From: a virus
DNA length: 64,000 nt
IMG/VR virus record: IMGVR_UViG_3300049027_000111
Span: 1 to 64,000 of that record
Reading direction: 5' to 3' (one strand)
In this document: positions 16,444-24,527 of the stretch, piece after piece
Numbering within the stretch: the first letter of the stretch is position 1
How the letters are laid out: every line of letters starts with the position of its first letter
Made by a program: the position numbers and the translations under genes
The notes under the pieces: model-generated
The model's database searches: none
What the model was told of the DNA's origin: nothing
The model's input: the letters and a program-made list of their open reading frames with translations, nothing else

Positions 16444-17108
16444 AGGACGTTGCCTGGTGCTGAGGCGCGATGTGACGGGCTGCGCTGCGGCGCGGCGCCC
16501 TGGGGCGAGGAGCGCGGCGCTGTGGAAAGAGGACGTTGAGGTGAGGAACGCTGAGTTGAGGTGCGGCGCGTAAAGTAGCGGCACGTCGGGAAAGGGCTGG
16601 GAAGAGGACGTTGCGAGGCACGGCGCCGGGGCGCGGGGTGCCGGGTCGCGGAACGAGTTGGAGCGCGGCGCGAGGCTGCGGTGCCGCGGGAAGCTCGCTG
16701 TGGAAAAGAGGACGTTGCGGAACGGAGCGGCGCGCGAGGTAGCGTGGCGCTGAGCGAAGCAGAGGAGATTTGCGCAGCGGCGGAAAAGGGGTCGGAAACA
16801 GGACGTTGCGTTGTGCTGCGCCATGCGGCGAGGTGCTGCGGCGAGGCACGGTAAGGAGCGCTGCTGCGGCGCGGTGGTGTGGCGAGTGGCAGGCCGAGGC
16901 CTGCGAGCCCGAAGGCTCCTCGAGCGGCGGACGGGCTCGGGGAGGCCTCGGATGGGGACGTTGCCGGGAGAGGCGTAGAGTAGCGCGACAGGGAGAATCG
17001 CTGCGGTACGGTGCGACACTCGCCAAGGAAAAGAGGACGTTGCCGGGAGAGGCGTGGCATGACGGGTCGTGTGGATGCGGCGAGCCGAGCCGGGACGAGC
17101 GGACGTTG
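16444..17108 (-). repeat. Array A: eight oriented copies of (A)GGACGTTG in a gene-free region
   Basis: The 770 bases from 16426 to 17195 hold no credible gene. Written on the plus strand, GGACGTTG occurs with its last base at 16452, 16538, 16613, 16717, 16808, 16963, 17042 and 17108, always in one orientation, spaced about 65-155 bases, and mostly preceded by a purine run such as GGAAAAGA. Two copies (16956 and 17035) share a longer 3' extension CCGGGAGAGGCGT. Genes on both sides are on the minus strand, where the motif reads CAACGTCCTCTT. Function unknown; binding sites, iterons or leader elements are candidates. Confidence 0.75.
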
Positions 17109-17195
17109 CGGCGCGGCACCATGCGGCGCGGGTCGTGAAGCGGCGTTTTGTGGTGCGGAGCTGCGCCAAGACGCGGAGCGGAACTCACCAGTCGA

Positions 17196-17756
17196 TCAGG
17201 CCCACGTGACCCGCTCGACCACGAACCTACCGTAGTAGCCGCCCTGTCGGGGACGGAACCGGCCGACCCCGACGAACGAGCCGGCCTCGCGCAGGTGCTC
17301 CTCGAACACCGGCGGGGTGACCGTCTCGTCCAAAATCACGAAGCTGGCCTCGACGACCCAGTCCTCGGGGATCTTCGGGAAGCAGCGCCAGACCCGCTTG
17401 CCGGAGCCGCGCACCCCGTTGGCGTGGACGTAGAGCCACTCCCCTTCGACCTCGTCCTTCCGCAGGCCGAGGGGCACGGGCTCGGTGCAGAGCAGCCCGG
17501 CCTCAAAGTGCTTGGTGTAGGTCGACTTGCCACGACCCGGGATCTGCCGGCCGGTCATCTTCGCGGCTTCCGACACCGACCACTTCAAGGCCATCGGCGG
17601 GATGAACACGTTGCCCTTGCCGTCGAAGTGCAGCTTCTCGCGCCATGTCCGCTTCTCCCAGTCGTCGGGCCCCTCCTTCTCCAACCGGGGGGTGACGTGC
17701 ATGCGGGATTGTGACATGGGCGAGACGCCGTGAAGGCGGGCGATGGCGGTTCTCAT
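17196..17756 (-). CDS. Conserved-looking hypothetical protein between the two repeat arrays
   Basis: 186 residues; ATG behind CCAGGAGG. Globular, mixed alpha/beta, with MALKWSVSEAAK, GSGKRVWRCFPKIP and a C-terminal GVGRFRPRQGGYYGRF motif that looks like a conserved functional loop. The sequence is well-formed protein with normal codon use for this genome, in contrast to the repeats on each side. I do not recognise the family. Being embedded between two copies of the same array suggests co-regulation by whatever uses the repeats. Confidence 0.65.
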   Translation of the reverse strand: MRTAIARLHGVSPMSQSRMHVTPRLEKEGPDDWEKRTWREKLHFDGKGNVFIPPMALKWSVSEAAKMTGRQIPGRGKSTYTKHFEAGLLCTEPVPLGLRKDEVEGEWLYVHANGVRGSGKRVWRCFPKIPEDWVVEASFVILDETVTPPVFEEHLREAGSFVGVGRFRPRQGGYYGRFVVERVTWA

Positions 17757-17776
17757 GGGGGTCCTCCTGGCGGAAA

Positions 17777-18000
17777 AGACGTTGGGTCGAGCTTCGTGGC
17801 GACGCGCAGCGCAAGGGCGGGGCGCGGGGCGTAACGGCGGGGAAAGGACGTTGAGTCGAAGGGCGACTTGGTTCGATGCGCGATGTGGAGAAGAGAAGAG
17901 TGGAGGGAACAAGAGAAGACGTTGAGTCGAGTCGCCTGGCGGCGCGGCTTGTTGCGCCAAGTTGCGCCACGGCGGGAAAGGGGTGGAAGAGAAGACGTTG
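17777..18000 (-). repeat. Array B: four oriented copies of (A/G)GACGTTG(A/G)GTCGA
   Basis: In the 312-base gap between the ATPase gene and the next gene, plus-strand copies end at 17784, 17853, 17924 and 18000 (spacing 69-76 bases). All have the same orientation as array A and a stronger shared extension (A/G)GTCGA. The copy at 17784 lies just 21 bases before the start codon of the 186-residue gene. No gene is credible here, although an ATGA-coupled frame does exist. Confidence 0.75.
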
Positions 18001-18068
18001 GGTCGAGTCGCCTCGCGATGCGGCGCGGCAAGACGTGAAGCGAAGCGCAGCGCTGGGACAGGGTTCGC

Positions 18069-19727
18069 TCATGCCGCCTCCTGCCGCTTGCCGACCTCGA
18101 CCAGACGGTCCTCGACCAGCCGCCAGGTCGGCACCCCGGCGGCCTGCAGCCGCTCGGCCGCAGCCGCGGGCGCCGTGAGCAGGAGCAGGGTCGGCACGCC
18201 CGAGGCCCGCACCGCCGCCAGCACCCCGTTGCGGTTGCGGGTGTCGAGCACGTCGAGCCCGTCGAGGATGCACAGCGCCGATCCATCGGCGCGGGCGACC
18301 GCCAGGGCGAGGAGCGCGTCCACCAGCCACTGCTCCGACTGCGCCAGGGCCTCGGCCGCCGCGTCACCGTAAGCGATGCCAAGGTCATCGGGCTGGACCT
18401 TGACCATCGGGCAGCTCGCCCGCCCGCACAGCTCGGCCAAGCTGTCGTTGAGCGCCCCGAGCCGGTCGCCGAGCTTGGCCTGCCGCGCCCCGGTCGGGTC
18501 GGCGAGGTCGGCGAGACGGAGCAGCGTGTCGAGCTCGTGGTGCAGCCACCACGCCTCGGCCTTGGTCCGGCGCTCGGCCATGGCGGCCTCCAACGCGGCC
18601 AGCCGCTGCTCGGCGGCGGCCAGCCGGCCCTCGTCCGCGGGCGGCTCTTGCGCCAGAAGCCCGGCGGCGCGTTCCGCCTCCTCGACCTGGGACCGCAGAT
18701 CCTTGGCCTGGACCAGCAGCTCGCGTGCGGCGGCGAACGCAGCCTCGGCCTTGCCCTTCCATGCTTCGCCGGTCTTCTTGTCGACCGTCGCCGCCCGGGT
18801 CGGCTTGCGCACCGGATCCGGTGTCTCCGGCCACAGCTCGACCAGCGCGGCGCAGTGCGGGCACTTGCCCCGAACCCGGGCGAACGCGACCGACTGCAGC
18901 TTGTCGCGCCAGCCCTCGGCCTCGCGACGGCGCTCCTCGAATTCCCCATCGATCGCCGAGCAGGCTGCGCGCCGGGCGTCCAGGGTCTCGGCCAGCCGCT
19001 CAAGCCGCGCCCGCTCGTGGGCATCGACCGCCCCGACCTTCAGAGCGGCATCACGCTCAGCCGTCGCCTGCGCCAGCTGGGCCGCGAGCTCATCGGCGGC
19101 CTGCTGCCGCGCGGCGCCGTCCTCGGGCCCGAGATAGCGCTCGGCCGCCCGGCGGCCCCAGGCGCTGCCCGTGAGCTGCTGCCAGGCACCCTTGCGCTCG
19201 CGGGCGCGGTCGCGCAGCTGCACCGCCGCCGCGTCCCAGCCGTGTCGCCGGATCATCGCCCACGCCCCGGCGACGGCCGCGTCGTCCTCGATGCCGAGGA
19301 AGCGGCACGCCCCGATCCATTCCTGCTGGTCGGGCTCGCCACCGAGCGCTGCCGTGAGCGCCGCCGCGCGCTCGGCCGGCGGCAGGCGGGCCGGACGGAT
19401 CAGACCCGTGGCGATCCCCGAGGCCTCGGGCGGCTCGCCCGACAGCTCCATCTGCCCCTCCGGCCAGACGATCCGCACCGAGCCCTGGCTGGTGAGCAGG
19501 TGCGCCTGGGCGGTGTCGCTCGCCGGGCCGACCAGCGAGGCGCGCTGCCTGGCGCTGAGCCCGAGCCGCGAGCTGCGGCACAAGACGGCGGCCGCGATCA
19601 GGGCCAGGGTCGACTTGCCGGCACCGTTGGGGCCGACCACCACGGTGAGCTCGCCGAGCGGCAGCTGGACGTCGCTCAGGGTGCGGCAGTTGTCGGCGCA
19701 CAAGACCATCTGCCCGGCGGCGGCCAT
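18069..19727 (-). CDS. SbcC/RecF-like AAA ATPase with zinc-hook-like motif
   Basis: 552 residues. Walker A GPNGAGKST at 32-40, long coiled-coil arms rich in Ala/Glu/Arg, a central KCPHC motif near residue 290 as in the zinc hook of Rad50/SbcC, a second coiled coil, and a Walker B-like ALCILDGLD near the C-terminus. Small for SbcC (about half), so a compact phage version. The family works with a nuclease to process DNA ends. Starts one base after the RecT stop. An SbcD-like partner is not seen; the Cas4-like nuclease two genes upstream may serve. Confidence 0.75.
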   Translation of the reverse strand: MAAAGQMVLCADNCRTLSDVQLPLGELTVVVGPNGAGKSTLALIAAAVLCRSSRLGLSARQRASLVGPASDTAQAHLLTSQGSVRIVWPEGQMELSGEPPEASGIATGLIRPARLPPAERAAALTAALGGEPDQQEWIGACRFLGIEDDAAVAGAWAMIRRHGWDAAAVQLRDRARERKGAWQQLTGSAWGRRAAERYLGPEDGAARQQAADELAAQLAQATAERDAALKVGAVDAHERARLERLAETLDARRAACSAIDGEFEERRREAEGWRDKLQSVAFARVRGKCPHCAALVELWPETPDPVRKPTRAATVDKKTGEAWKGKAEAAFAAARELLVQAKDLRSQVEEAERAAGLLAQEPPADEGRLAAAEQRLAALEAAMAERRTKAEAWWLHHELDTLLRLADLADPTGARQAKLGDRLGALNDSLAELCGRASCPMVKVQPDDLGIAYGDAAAEALAQSEQWLVDALLALAVARADGSALCILDGLDVLDTRNRNGVLAAVRASGVPTLLLLTAPAAAAERLQAAGVPTWRLVEDRLVEVGKRQEAA

Positions 19728-19728
19728 G

Positions 19729-20640
19729 TCACTCGTCCGCGAAGGCCGGCGGCGGGCTGGCGGCAGCGGCGGGGGCCGGCTGCTCCTGCGCCGCGGCGGG
19801 CGGTGGCTCGGGCTCGGGCGGCGACGGCTCGGGATCGGGATCCGGCACCGGCACCGGACGGCCGGGAGCGGGCAGGCTCACCATGTCGGGCGAGGCGTCC
19901 ACGGTCTCGCGCCCACCGTCGTCGAGGTCCCTGAGCGCGTCCGGGTCCTCGAGCGGCAGGCGCTTGCACAGGCGCTTGAGGCAAACCTTTCTCGCCATCT
20001 CGTCGGGGAAATTCTTCCAGGCGGGCGAGTTCTTCGACGGCGCAAGCTCGCGTATCTTCTCAATCTCCGCCCGCTCCATGAGCTCGATCTCGGGCGTGTC
20101 GACGCCCGTCACGACCGCGACGGCGTAGACCGCCAGCCAGTCGCCCCGGCCGCTGATCGGCACCTCGTGCTCGATGCTTTCGTCGGTGCCGAGCCGGATG
20201 CGGCAGCGGTCGTTCTCGCGGACGACGTGCGCGCTGACCTTCTTGACCAGTTGGCTGCGGCGCACGAGGGTCAGGGCCCCGCGGTAGTCCAAGCTCTCCT
20301 GCACCTGCCCTTTGAAGGGGAGCAGGTGGTAGCCACCTGCGCCGATCGGCAGGCCCGTCTTCGCCACGCGCTTGACGGCGCGCAGGAGCGAGGCCCGATC
20401 GGCGTTGAGCAGGTCGTTGTTGTCGCGCACCGCGGTGACGAGCAGCTCGCAGAGCCGTTCGATGTAGCCGGTGGTGCGCTGCTCGCGCGGCACGGTCGCG
20501 GCGAGGCTCTCGCGAAATTGCCGGCCGTCGACCTGCAACCGGAGCTGCTGGAAGGCCTGCTGCGCCGGGCTCGGCGGACGGACCTGCGCCGGGCTCGAGC
20601 CGCGCGGCTGGGCGAGCGGGACACGCTGCGGGTCGGTCAT
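19729..20640 (-). CDS. recT: RecT family single-strand annealing protein
   Basis: 303 residues from the ATG in an ATGA overlap. Core of the RecT fold is clear: RESLAATVP, ERLCELLVTAVRDN, GLPIGAGGYHLLPFKGQ, LDYRGALTLVRRS, then EIEKIRELA and a C-terminal DEMARKVCLKRL. The extra C-terminus is a Pro/Glu-rich tail. The family anneals complementary single strands during phage recombination. Directly follows the Cas4-like nuclease, the usual exonuclease-annealase pairing. Confidence 0.88.
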   Translation of the reverse strand: MTDPQRVPLAQPRGSSPAQVRPPSPAQQAFQQLRLQVDGRQFRESLAATVPREQRTTGYIERLCELLVTAVRDNNDLLNADRASLLRAVKRVAKTGLPIGAGGYHLLPFKGQVQESLDYRGALTLVRRSQLVKKVSAHVVRENDRCRIRLGTDESIEHEVPISGRGDWLAVYAVAVVTGVDTPEIELMERAEIEKIRELAPSKNSPAWKNFPDEMARKVCLKRLCKRLPLEDPDALRDLDDGGRETVDASPDMVSLPAPGRPVPVPDPDPEPSPPEPEPPPAAAQEQPAPAAAASPPPAFADE

Positions 20641-21497
20641 GCGATCTCCTGATAGGTCGCGGGGCAGGCCTTCGAGCCCCAAAGCCTGCAGTACTTCGCC
20701 GAGCACAAAAGACTGGACGGGTTCGGCAGGAACCGGCTCGGATCGCCATCGCGCTGGAAGTCCAGGGCTTTGGCCCCGAAGTCCTTCAGCACCGCATCAG
20801 CGATCTTCTCGGCCTCGACGATGCCGATCGGCTGCTGCTCCACGGACGGCTGGGGCTTCTGCTCCTTCACCCTCTGGATGAAGTCGACCTGGCAACCGTC
20901 GACCGCATGGCCGCGCGTGCGCAGGAGCAGCGTGTAGGCCCCGAGCTGTGGCGCGTGCCTCCAGGCGCTCATCCGGCGCCGGCCGGTCTTGGAGTCGTGC
21001 AGGATCGTGCGCCCGCCCTTCTCGGCATCGAGGGCGACGAGATCGCTCTGGCCGGAGATCACCAGCCCGGGCACCGCTTCCGCCTCCAGCCGGCGCTCGA
21101 CCGCCACCGGTCGCACGCGGGGCACGATGTCCCGGCGGTAGGTGCGGACCATCCGGCGCACCTGACCCTCGGCGGCGTTCCTCGAGGGTGTGTCATCATC
21201 CATGATGACGGGCTGGTCGCCGACATCCTCCGCCCACCGCTGCCGGAAGGCGCTGATGCCGGCGTCCTCGAGCACGTCGTCGGGCGACGGGCTGCCGCCG
21301 AGCAGGAGCTCGGTCAGCGCCAGCTCCGCCCCGCCGTGAACGCCGCTGCCGACGAGCGCGCCCACGTTCGCGCGCCGTGGGGCCATGGCGTGACCGTGCT
21401 CGGCGAACAGGTGCGGGAAGGCGTGGCCGGCGGCGCGCAATTGACAGTCGGTGAACGTGCTCAAGCTTGAAGCGCGGATGATCAGCGGCGGGCTCAC
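20637..21497 (-). CDS. Cas4/AddB-like PD-(D/E)XK nuclease with four-cysteine Fe-S site
   Basis: 286 residues from the GTG in a GTGA overlap. Nuclease motifs: His54 in GSGVHGG, Asp152 in SGQSDLVA, Asp168-x-Lys170 in LHDSKTG, and Gln184/Tyr188 in QLGAY, the QxxxY motif. Cys18 near the N-terminus and Cys265, Cys270 and Cys278 near the C-terminus fit the 4Fe-4S latch of Cas4 and AddB proteins. In phages this family replaces lambda Exo as the resecting nuclease for a RecT annealase, which is the next gene. Confidence 0.8.
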   Translation of the reverse strand: MSPPLIIRASSLSTFTDCQLRAAGHAFPHLFAEHGHAMAPRRANVGALVGSGVHGGAELALTELLLGGSPSPDDVLEDAGISAFRQRWAEDVGDQPVIMDDDTPSRNAAEGQVRRMVRTYRRDIVPRVRPVAVERRLEAEAVPGLVISGQSDLVALDAEKGGRTILHDSKTGRRRMSAWRHAPQLGAYTLLLRTRGHAVDGCQVDFIQRVKEQKPQPSVEQQPIGIVEAEKIADAVLKDFGAKALDFQRDGDPSRFLPNPSSLLCSAKYCRLWGSKACPATYQEIA

Positions 21498-21706
21498 GCC
21501 CAGCGCCACCAGCGCCACCAGGACCGGGTCGCGAGCTCCAGCCGGCGCTCGAGATAGCGCACCTCCCGCCGCAGCCGCGCCGCCTCGTCGATCGCCTCCT
21601 CGCGCTGCCGCTCGGCGCTCTGCAGCAGCTCCTCGAGCGCCAGGATGCGCGAGGACGGGCAGACGGTGATCCGGTCAGCGTCCGAGGTCTTGCGATCCGA
21701 CCACAT
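21494..21706 (-). CDS. Small coiled-coil protein, first gene of recombination operon
   Basis: 70 residues from ATG (MWSDRKTSDA); an upstream ATG at 21763 is possible but lacks a ribosome site. A central helix (EELLQSAERQREEAIDEAAR) is a strong coiled coil and the C-terminus ends in WWRWWRWA, very Trp-rich. Translation signal is GGAGGAGG, part of which lies in a hairpin. Function unknown. Confidence 0.6.
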   Translation of the reverse strand: MWSDRKTSDADRITVCPSSRILALEELLQSAERQREEAIDEAARLRREVRYLERRLELATRSWWRWWRWA

Positions 21707-21819
21707 GCGCACCTCCTCCGTGGCTGAGGTGCGACCTTTACCTAGACCGCCGGTCAGCTTCAAGCGATTTTCGCCTGTCAGATGACCTAGCGCGGGTAAT
21801 TTCTCCTTGAACGCAGGTC
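21707..21819. promoter_or_regulatory. Divergent early control region
   Basis: 113 bases between the minus recombination operon and the plus replication operon. ACCTAG occurs twice (about 21740 and 21785), GACCgccGGTC is a small dyad near 21744-21754, and TGACCT/AGGTCA half sites flank the start of the HTH gene, all candidate operators. On the minus strand CGCACCTC (21726-21733) can pair with GAGGTGCG (21708-21715), burying part of the ribosome site of the coiled-coil gene. Promoter boxes are not clear enough to place. Confidence 0.45.
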
Positions 21820-22122
21820 ATGGTGGGTCTACGGGAAACCATGATGGTTCATTTGGTCGATCGGATGTTGCGGCTGTTCGGCTCCCGCGCGGAAGCCGCG
21901 CGGGTCTGCGGCTGCCATCCGTCGGCCGCGTCGCACTGGGCCCGCCGGCATGGCGTGATCCCGCCCTTGCGCATCGCCCAGCTGCAGGCCGAGGCCGTCA
22001 AGCGCGGCTTCGGCCACCGATTCGACGCCGACGCGTTGCTGGCGCTGGCCGAGGCTCGCACCGCCACCCACGTCGAGAACCGCCGCCGCGCTCGTTCGCG
22101 CCGCAGAAAGCAAGCCGCTTGA
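21820..22122 (+). CDS. Cro/YdaS-like helix-turn-helix regulator
   Basis: 100 residues, or 92-93 if started at the tandem ATGs at 21841/21844. The segment LFGSRAEAARVCGCHPSAAS is a helix-turn-helix and is followed by HWARRHGVIPPLRIAQL, as in Cro/CI-type or YdaS regulators of lambdoid phages. Basic C-terminal tail. First gene on the plus side of the divergent switch, so it probably represses one or both early operons. A terminator follows it. Confidence 0.75.
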   Translation: MVGLRETMMVHLVDRMLRLFGSRAEAARVCGCHPSAASHWARRHGVIPPLRIAQLQAEAVKRGFGHRFDADALLALAEARTATHVENRRRARSRRRKQAA

Positions 22123-22221
22123 CCGCCGCCCCGGTCCAACCGCCAGCCGCCGTTTTCCCTGCGGCGGCTGGCGTCTGCGCCGGCTCTCTCCCTCCCGAGC
22201 GCAGGAAGCCCCTCGCGAAGT

Positions 22222-22251
22222 GCCGGGCGGTGCCAAGCCGCCCGGCTTTTT
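22222..22251 (+). terminator. Intrinsic terminator after the regulator gene
   Basis: Nine-base-pair stem GCCGGGCGG/CCGCCCGGC, seven-base loop, then TTTTT. It ends 60 bases before the VRR-NUC gene and would separate the regulator from the rest of the early operon. A second, longer hairpin without T tract lies at about 22140-22172. Confidence 0.75.
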
Positions 22252-22312
22252 CTGCGCCCAGCATGCGCGAGGACGGCGACAGAAACGCGACAGCCCCCGC
22301 CGGAGATCCGCC

Positions 22313-22810
22313 ATGCGGCTATCCGCCCAGCAGCTGCACCGCCTCGGCTATCGCCAGGACGAGGGCCAGCGCTGGATCCGGGGCGGGCCCGCGGTCGAGC
22401 CCGACATCGCCGCCTACCTCGCCAACCGCCCGCTCTGCCCGCGGCCGACCGGCCCGGAATTCACGTTCTCCTGCGCCCTCACCCAGGCCCTGGACGGCCT
22501 GACGCTCAGCGGAGCGCTGCACGCCGTCTGGTCGGCGACGGAGGCCAGCTCGAAGGCCGGCGGCCATCGTGGCCAGCGCGCCCAAGCCCGCCTGCGCGCG
22601 GCCGGGGTCAATCCTGGCTGGCCGGATTTCACCTTCTGCTGGAGCACCGGCAGTGGGGTCCTGGAGCTCAAGAGCGCGACCGGGCACCTGAGCCACGCCC
22701 AGGTCGCGATGCGCCGCTGGTGCCAGCGCCATGGCGTCCGGCACGCCGTGGTCCGCTCCGTCGAGGACGCCCTCGAACACCTACGAGATTGGGGAGTGCT
22801 GGACAGATGA
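22313..22810 (+). CDS. VRR-NUC domain nuclease
   Basis: 165 residues, ATG behind GGAGAT. C-terminal two thirds are a VRR-NUC fold: GVNPGWPDF with Asp105, VLELKSATG with Glu118-x-Lys120, and LSHAQ with Gln130, the PD-(D/E)XK residues in order. Ends with HAVVRSVEDALEHL, typical of the family. Stand-alone versions are common in phages and act on branched or single-stranded DNA. Starts the coupled run of early genes. Confidence 0.8.
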   Translation: MRLSAQQLHRLGYRQDEGQRWIRGGPAVEPDIAAYLANRPLCPRPTGPEFTFSCALTQALDGLTLSGALHAVWSATEASSKAGGHRGQRAQARLRAAGVNPGWPDFTFCWSTGSGVLELKSATGHLSHAQVAMRRWCQRHGVRHAVVRSVEDALEHLRDWGVLDR

Positions 22811-23016
22811 TCGATCCCGACGACCCGGGCCCCGATGTCACGCTCGCCGAGCTCCTGCGCCGCACGCAGGTGCTGCCGGAGGAGCAGCTGCTGCGCGAGA
22901 GGGCCCACCACAGCAACGCTGCCGTGAAGAGCGCCGTCAGCAGGCGGACGCACGCCAAGCTGCGGCGGCTGGGCAAGCTCGACTTCAGCAGGAGGGTCGA
23001 GCCATGCCGGTCGTGA
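22807..23016 (+). CDS. Hypothetical small protein
   Basis: 69 residues from an ATGA overlap with the nuclease gene. Acidic start (MIDPDDPGPD), then helical and basic (HAKLRRLGKLDFSRR). Overlaps the endolysin gene by 13 bases. No domain recognised. Confidence 0.6.
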   Translation: MIDPDDPGPDVTLAELLRRTQVLPEEQLLRERAHHSNAAVKSAVSRRTHAKLRRLGKLDFSRRVEPCRS

Positions 23017-23804
23017 CCACCCGCGGCAGGCCGCGTCCCACCGATCCCGGCCTCGCGCCGCCCGACGTGGTCAAGCGCTGCCTCGACAAGATCGGCTTGG
23101 TGCCACGTGGCGTGCGCGCCAACAATCCCGGTAACCTTGAGCGCGGCAAGAAACCATGGGTCGGTGAAGTAAACGACGGTCGAGAGCCCAGGTTCGCCCA
23201 GTTCAAGACGCCTGAGGATGGTATCCGCGCCATCGGTGTCTGCGTCATGACTTATGTCGACCACCGCAAGGCCAATGACGGCTCGGCCATCGACAGCGTC
23301 GATGACATCATCAACCGGTGGGCGCCAAGTCACGAGAACGACACGCGCGCCTACGCGGCGCATGTCGCCGCGCTCCTCAAGGTCGATCCGTTCGAGAAGG
23401 TCAACTTCTACGCTTGGGACAACATCCGGGCGCTGACCTGTGGACTGATCGAGCATGAAAATGGACTTAACCCATACTCGGACACGACGATCGACACGGG
23501 CCTGCTCAAGGCCGGCTTCAAGCGCCCGGCCGCGACCGTCACGGCCGAGCGCACCACCGACCGGATGATCTCCGCCGCGGGGGTCGCCGCTGGCGGCGGG
23601 GCCGCCGTGCTCAGCACCGTGGTCGCCGTGCTGCCGGCCGTCACCGAGGCCTACAAGCAGGCCACCACCTCCTCGAGCGCCTTGGCCGAGATCGCGCCCT
23701 GGCTGCCGATTGCTTTCGGCGTCCTCGCCGCCGGCACCGTCGTCGTCCTGACCGTCCGCAACGCGCGGCTCGCGCGCCTGGTCGACGGGAGATCGCCGCC
23801 ATGA
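23004..23804 (+). CDS. Endolysin-like protein with two C-terminal membrane helices
   Basis: 266 residues. Residues about 30-165 match a phage muralytic family: RGVRANNPGNL, RFAQFKTPEDGIRA, IINRWAPSHENDTRAYAAHV, closing with a catalytic-type helix containing ENGLNPY. The last 90 residues add two hydrophobic helices (about 190-215 and 228-250) and a basic end, so the enzyme is probably tethered to the inner membrane. No signal peptide at the N-terminus. This could be a membrane-released endolysin or a fused holin; both are inferred. Confidence 0.65.
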   Translation: MPVVTTRGRPRPTDPGLAPPDVVKRCLDKIGLVPRGVRANNPGNLERGKKPWVGEVNDGREPRFAQFKTPEDGIRAIGVCVMTYVDHRKANDGSAIDSVDDIINRWAPSHENDTRAYAAHVAALLKVDPFEKVNFYAWDNIRALTCGLIEHENGLNPYSDTTIDTGLLKAGFKRPAATVTAERTTDRMISAAGVAAGGGAAVLSTVVAVLPAVTEAYKQATTSSSALAEIAPWLPIAFGVLAAGTVVVLTVRNARLARLVDGRSPP

Positions 23805-24049
23805 GCCGCCGCAAGCCGCCTCCGTCCGGTGGTCCGTGCGATTTGCACCTGTCGGCAACGGAGATCGCCGTGCTGATCGCGGTCCGCGATGCGCCGCAGG
23901 TCCGCGACCGGGACCTCGCCGACCGCCGCACCGTCGCCCGGCTGCTCGCCCGGGGGCTGCTCTGGCGGGTCGACGGCGAGGTCGGCCTGACCTGGGGCGG
24001 GATGGGATGGTGCGGCCGGATCCTCGAGCCCGTGGAGGTCATGCAGTGA
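23801..24049 (+). CDS. Hypothetical, possibly winged-helix
   Basis: 82 residues, ATGA overlap with the endolysin gene. LSATEIAVLIAVRDAPQVRDRDLADRRTVARLLARGLLWR-type spacing suggests a small winged helix (quoted in part: LSATEIAVLIAV, ARLLARGLLWRV). No enzymatic motif. Possibly a DNA-binding early regulator. Confidence 0.55.
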   Translation: MSRRKPPPSGGPCDLHLSATEIAVLIAVRDAPQVRDRDLADRRTVARLLARGLLWRVDGEVGLTWGGMGWCGRILEPVEVMQ

Positions 24050-24273
24050 CGCCCATCGTGACCTCGGTCTTCAGCGCCAGATGCATCTGCGGCGAGATCC
24101 GCACCCTGGAGCTCGACATCGCCGACCCCTGGGAGTGGACCAAGATCCACGATCGCCTGCGCGCCGAGGGCTGGAGCCGTGAGCCCGGACCGCGGGGCCG
24201 CCGGCTGTGCCCGCACTGCGCCGCCGAGGGCGCGCGCACCCTCGAGCCAGTCGACGCGACGCCCCCGCCATGA
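24046..24273 (+). CDS. Small zinc-ribbon-like protein
   Basis: 75 residues from GTG in a GTGA overlap. Cys-x-Cys in ARCICGEI and Cys-x-x-Cys in RLCPHCA, about 45 residues apart, could bind one zinc. The middle has DPWEWTKIHDRLRAEGW. Function unknown. Confidence 0.55.
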   Translation: MTPIVTSVFSARCICGEIRTLELDIADPWEWTKIHDRLRAEGWSREPGPRGRRLCPHCAAEGARTLEPVDATPPP

Positions 24274-24524
24274 AGCGACGGCCCGTGAAGCTGGCCCTGC
24301 CCAAGGGGGCGGCGCGCACGGCCTACCAGGCCGGCTGGCAGGCGCAGGCGCGCGGCAGCACGGCCGTCGACAACCCCCACCACGAGCTCGAGCCCGCCAC
24401 GGCCTGGTCGCTCGGATTCTTCGCGCGCGGCGGCGCCCTGCCGCACTGGCTGATCCGGCAGGCGCGACACGCCGGCCTCCTCGCCGCCGACGGGGAGATC
24501 GCCACGGACACTCAGGAGGATTGA
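24270..24524 (+). CDS. Small protein, weakly RMF-like
   Basis: 84 residues, ATGA overlap. AYQAGWQAQARG...NPHH...AWSLGFFARGG has the Ala-Tyr-x-x-Gly...Trp-x-x-Gly spacing of ribosome modulation factor-like small proteins, but the match is loose. Otherwise unknown; basic N-terminus (MKRRPVKL). Confidence 0.5.
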   Translation: MKRRPVKLALPKGAARTAYQAGWQAQARGSTAVDNPHHELEPATAWSLGFFARGGALPHWLIRQARHAGLLAADGEIATDTQED

Positions 24525-24527
24525 GCC

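Noticed and set aside
15347-17188. Long minus-strand open frames (613 and 411 codons) running through array A
   Set aside because: The N-terminal parts are translations of the repeats, Pro/Ser/Arg-rich and shifted in several frames at once; good starts for the real genes exist at 15937 and 16425.
16444-18000. CRISPR array
   Set aside because: Conserved unit is only 8-14 bases with irregular spacing, no spacer-like constant length and no cas genes except a Cas4-like nuclease of recombination type.
17503-18072. Minus-strand frame starting with an ATGA overlap after the SbcC-like gene (MSEPCPSAAL...)
   Set aside because: It is made of array B repeats (DSTQRLLF-like) and then runs antisense-frame through the 186-residue gene; codon choice is unlike real genes here.
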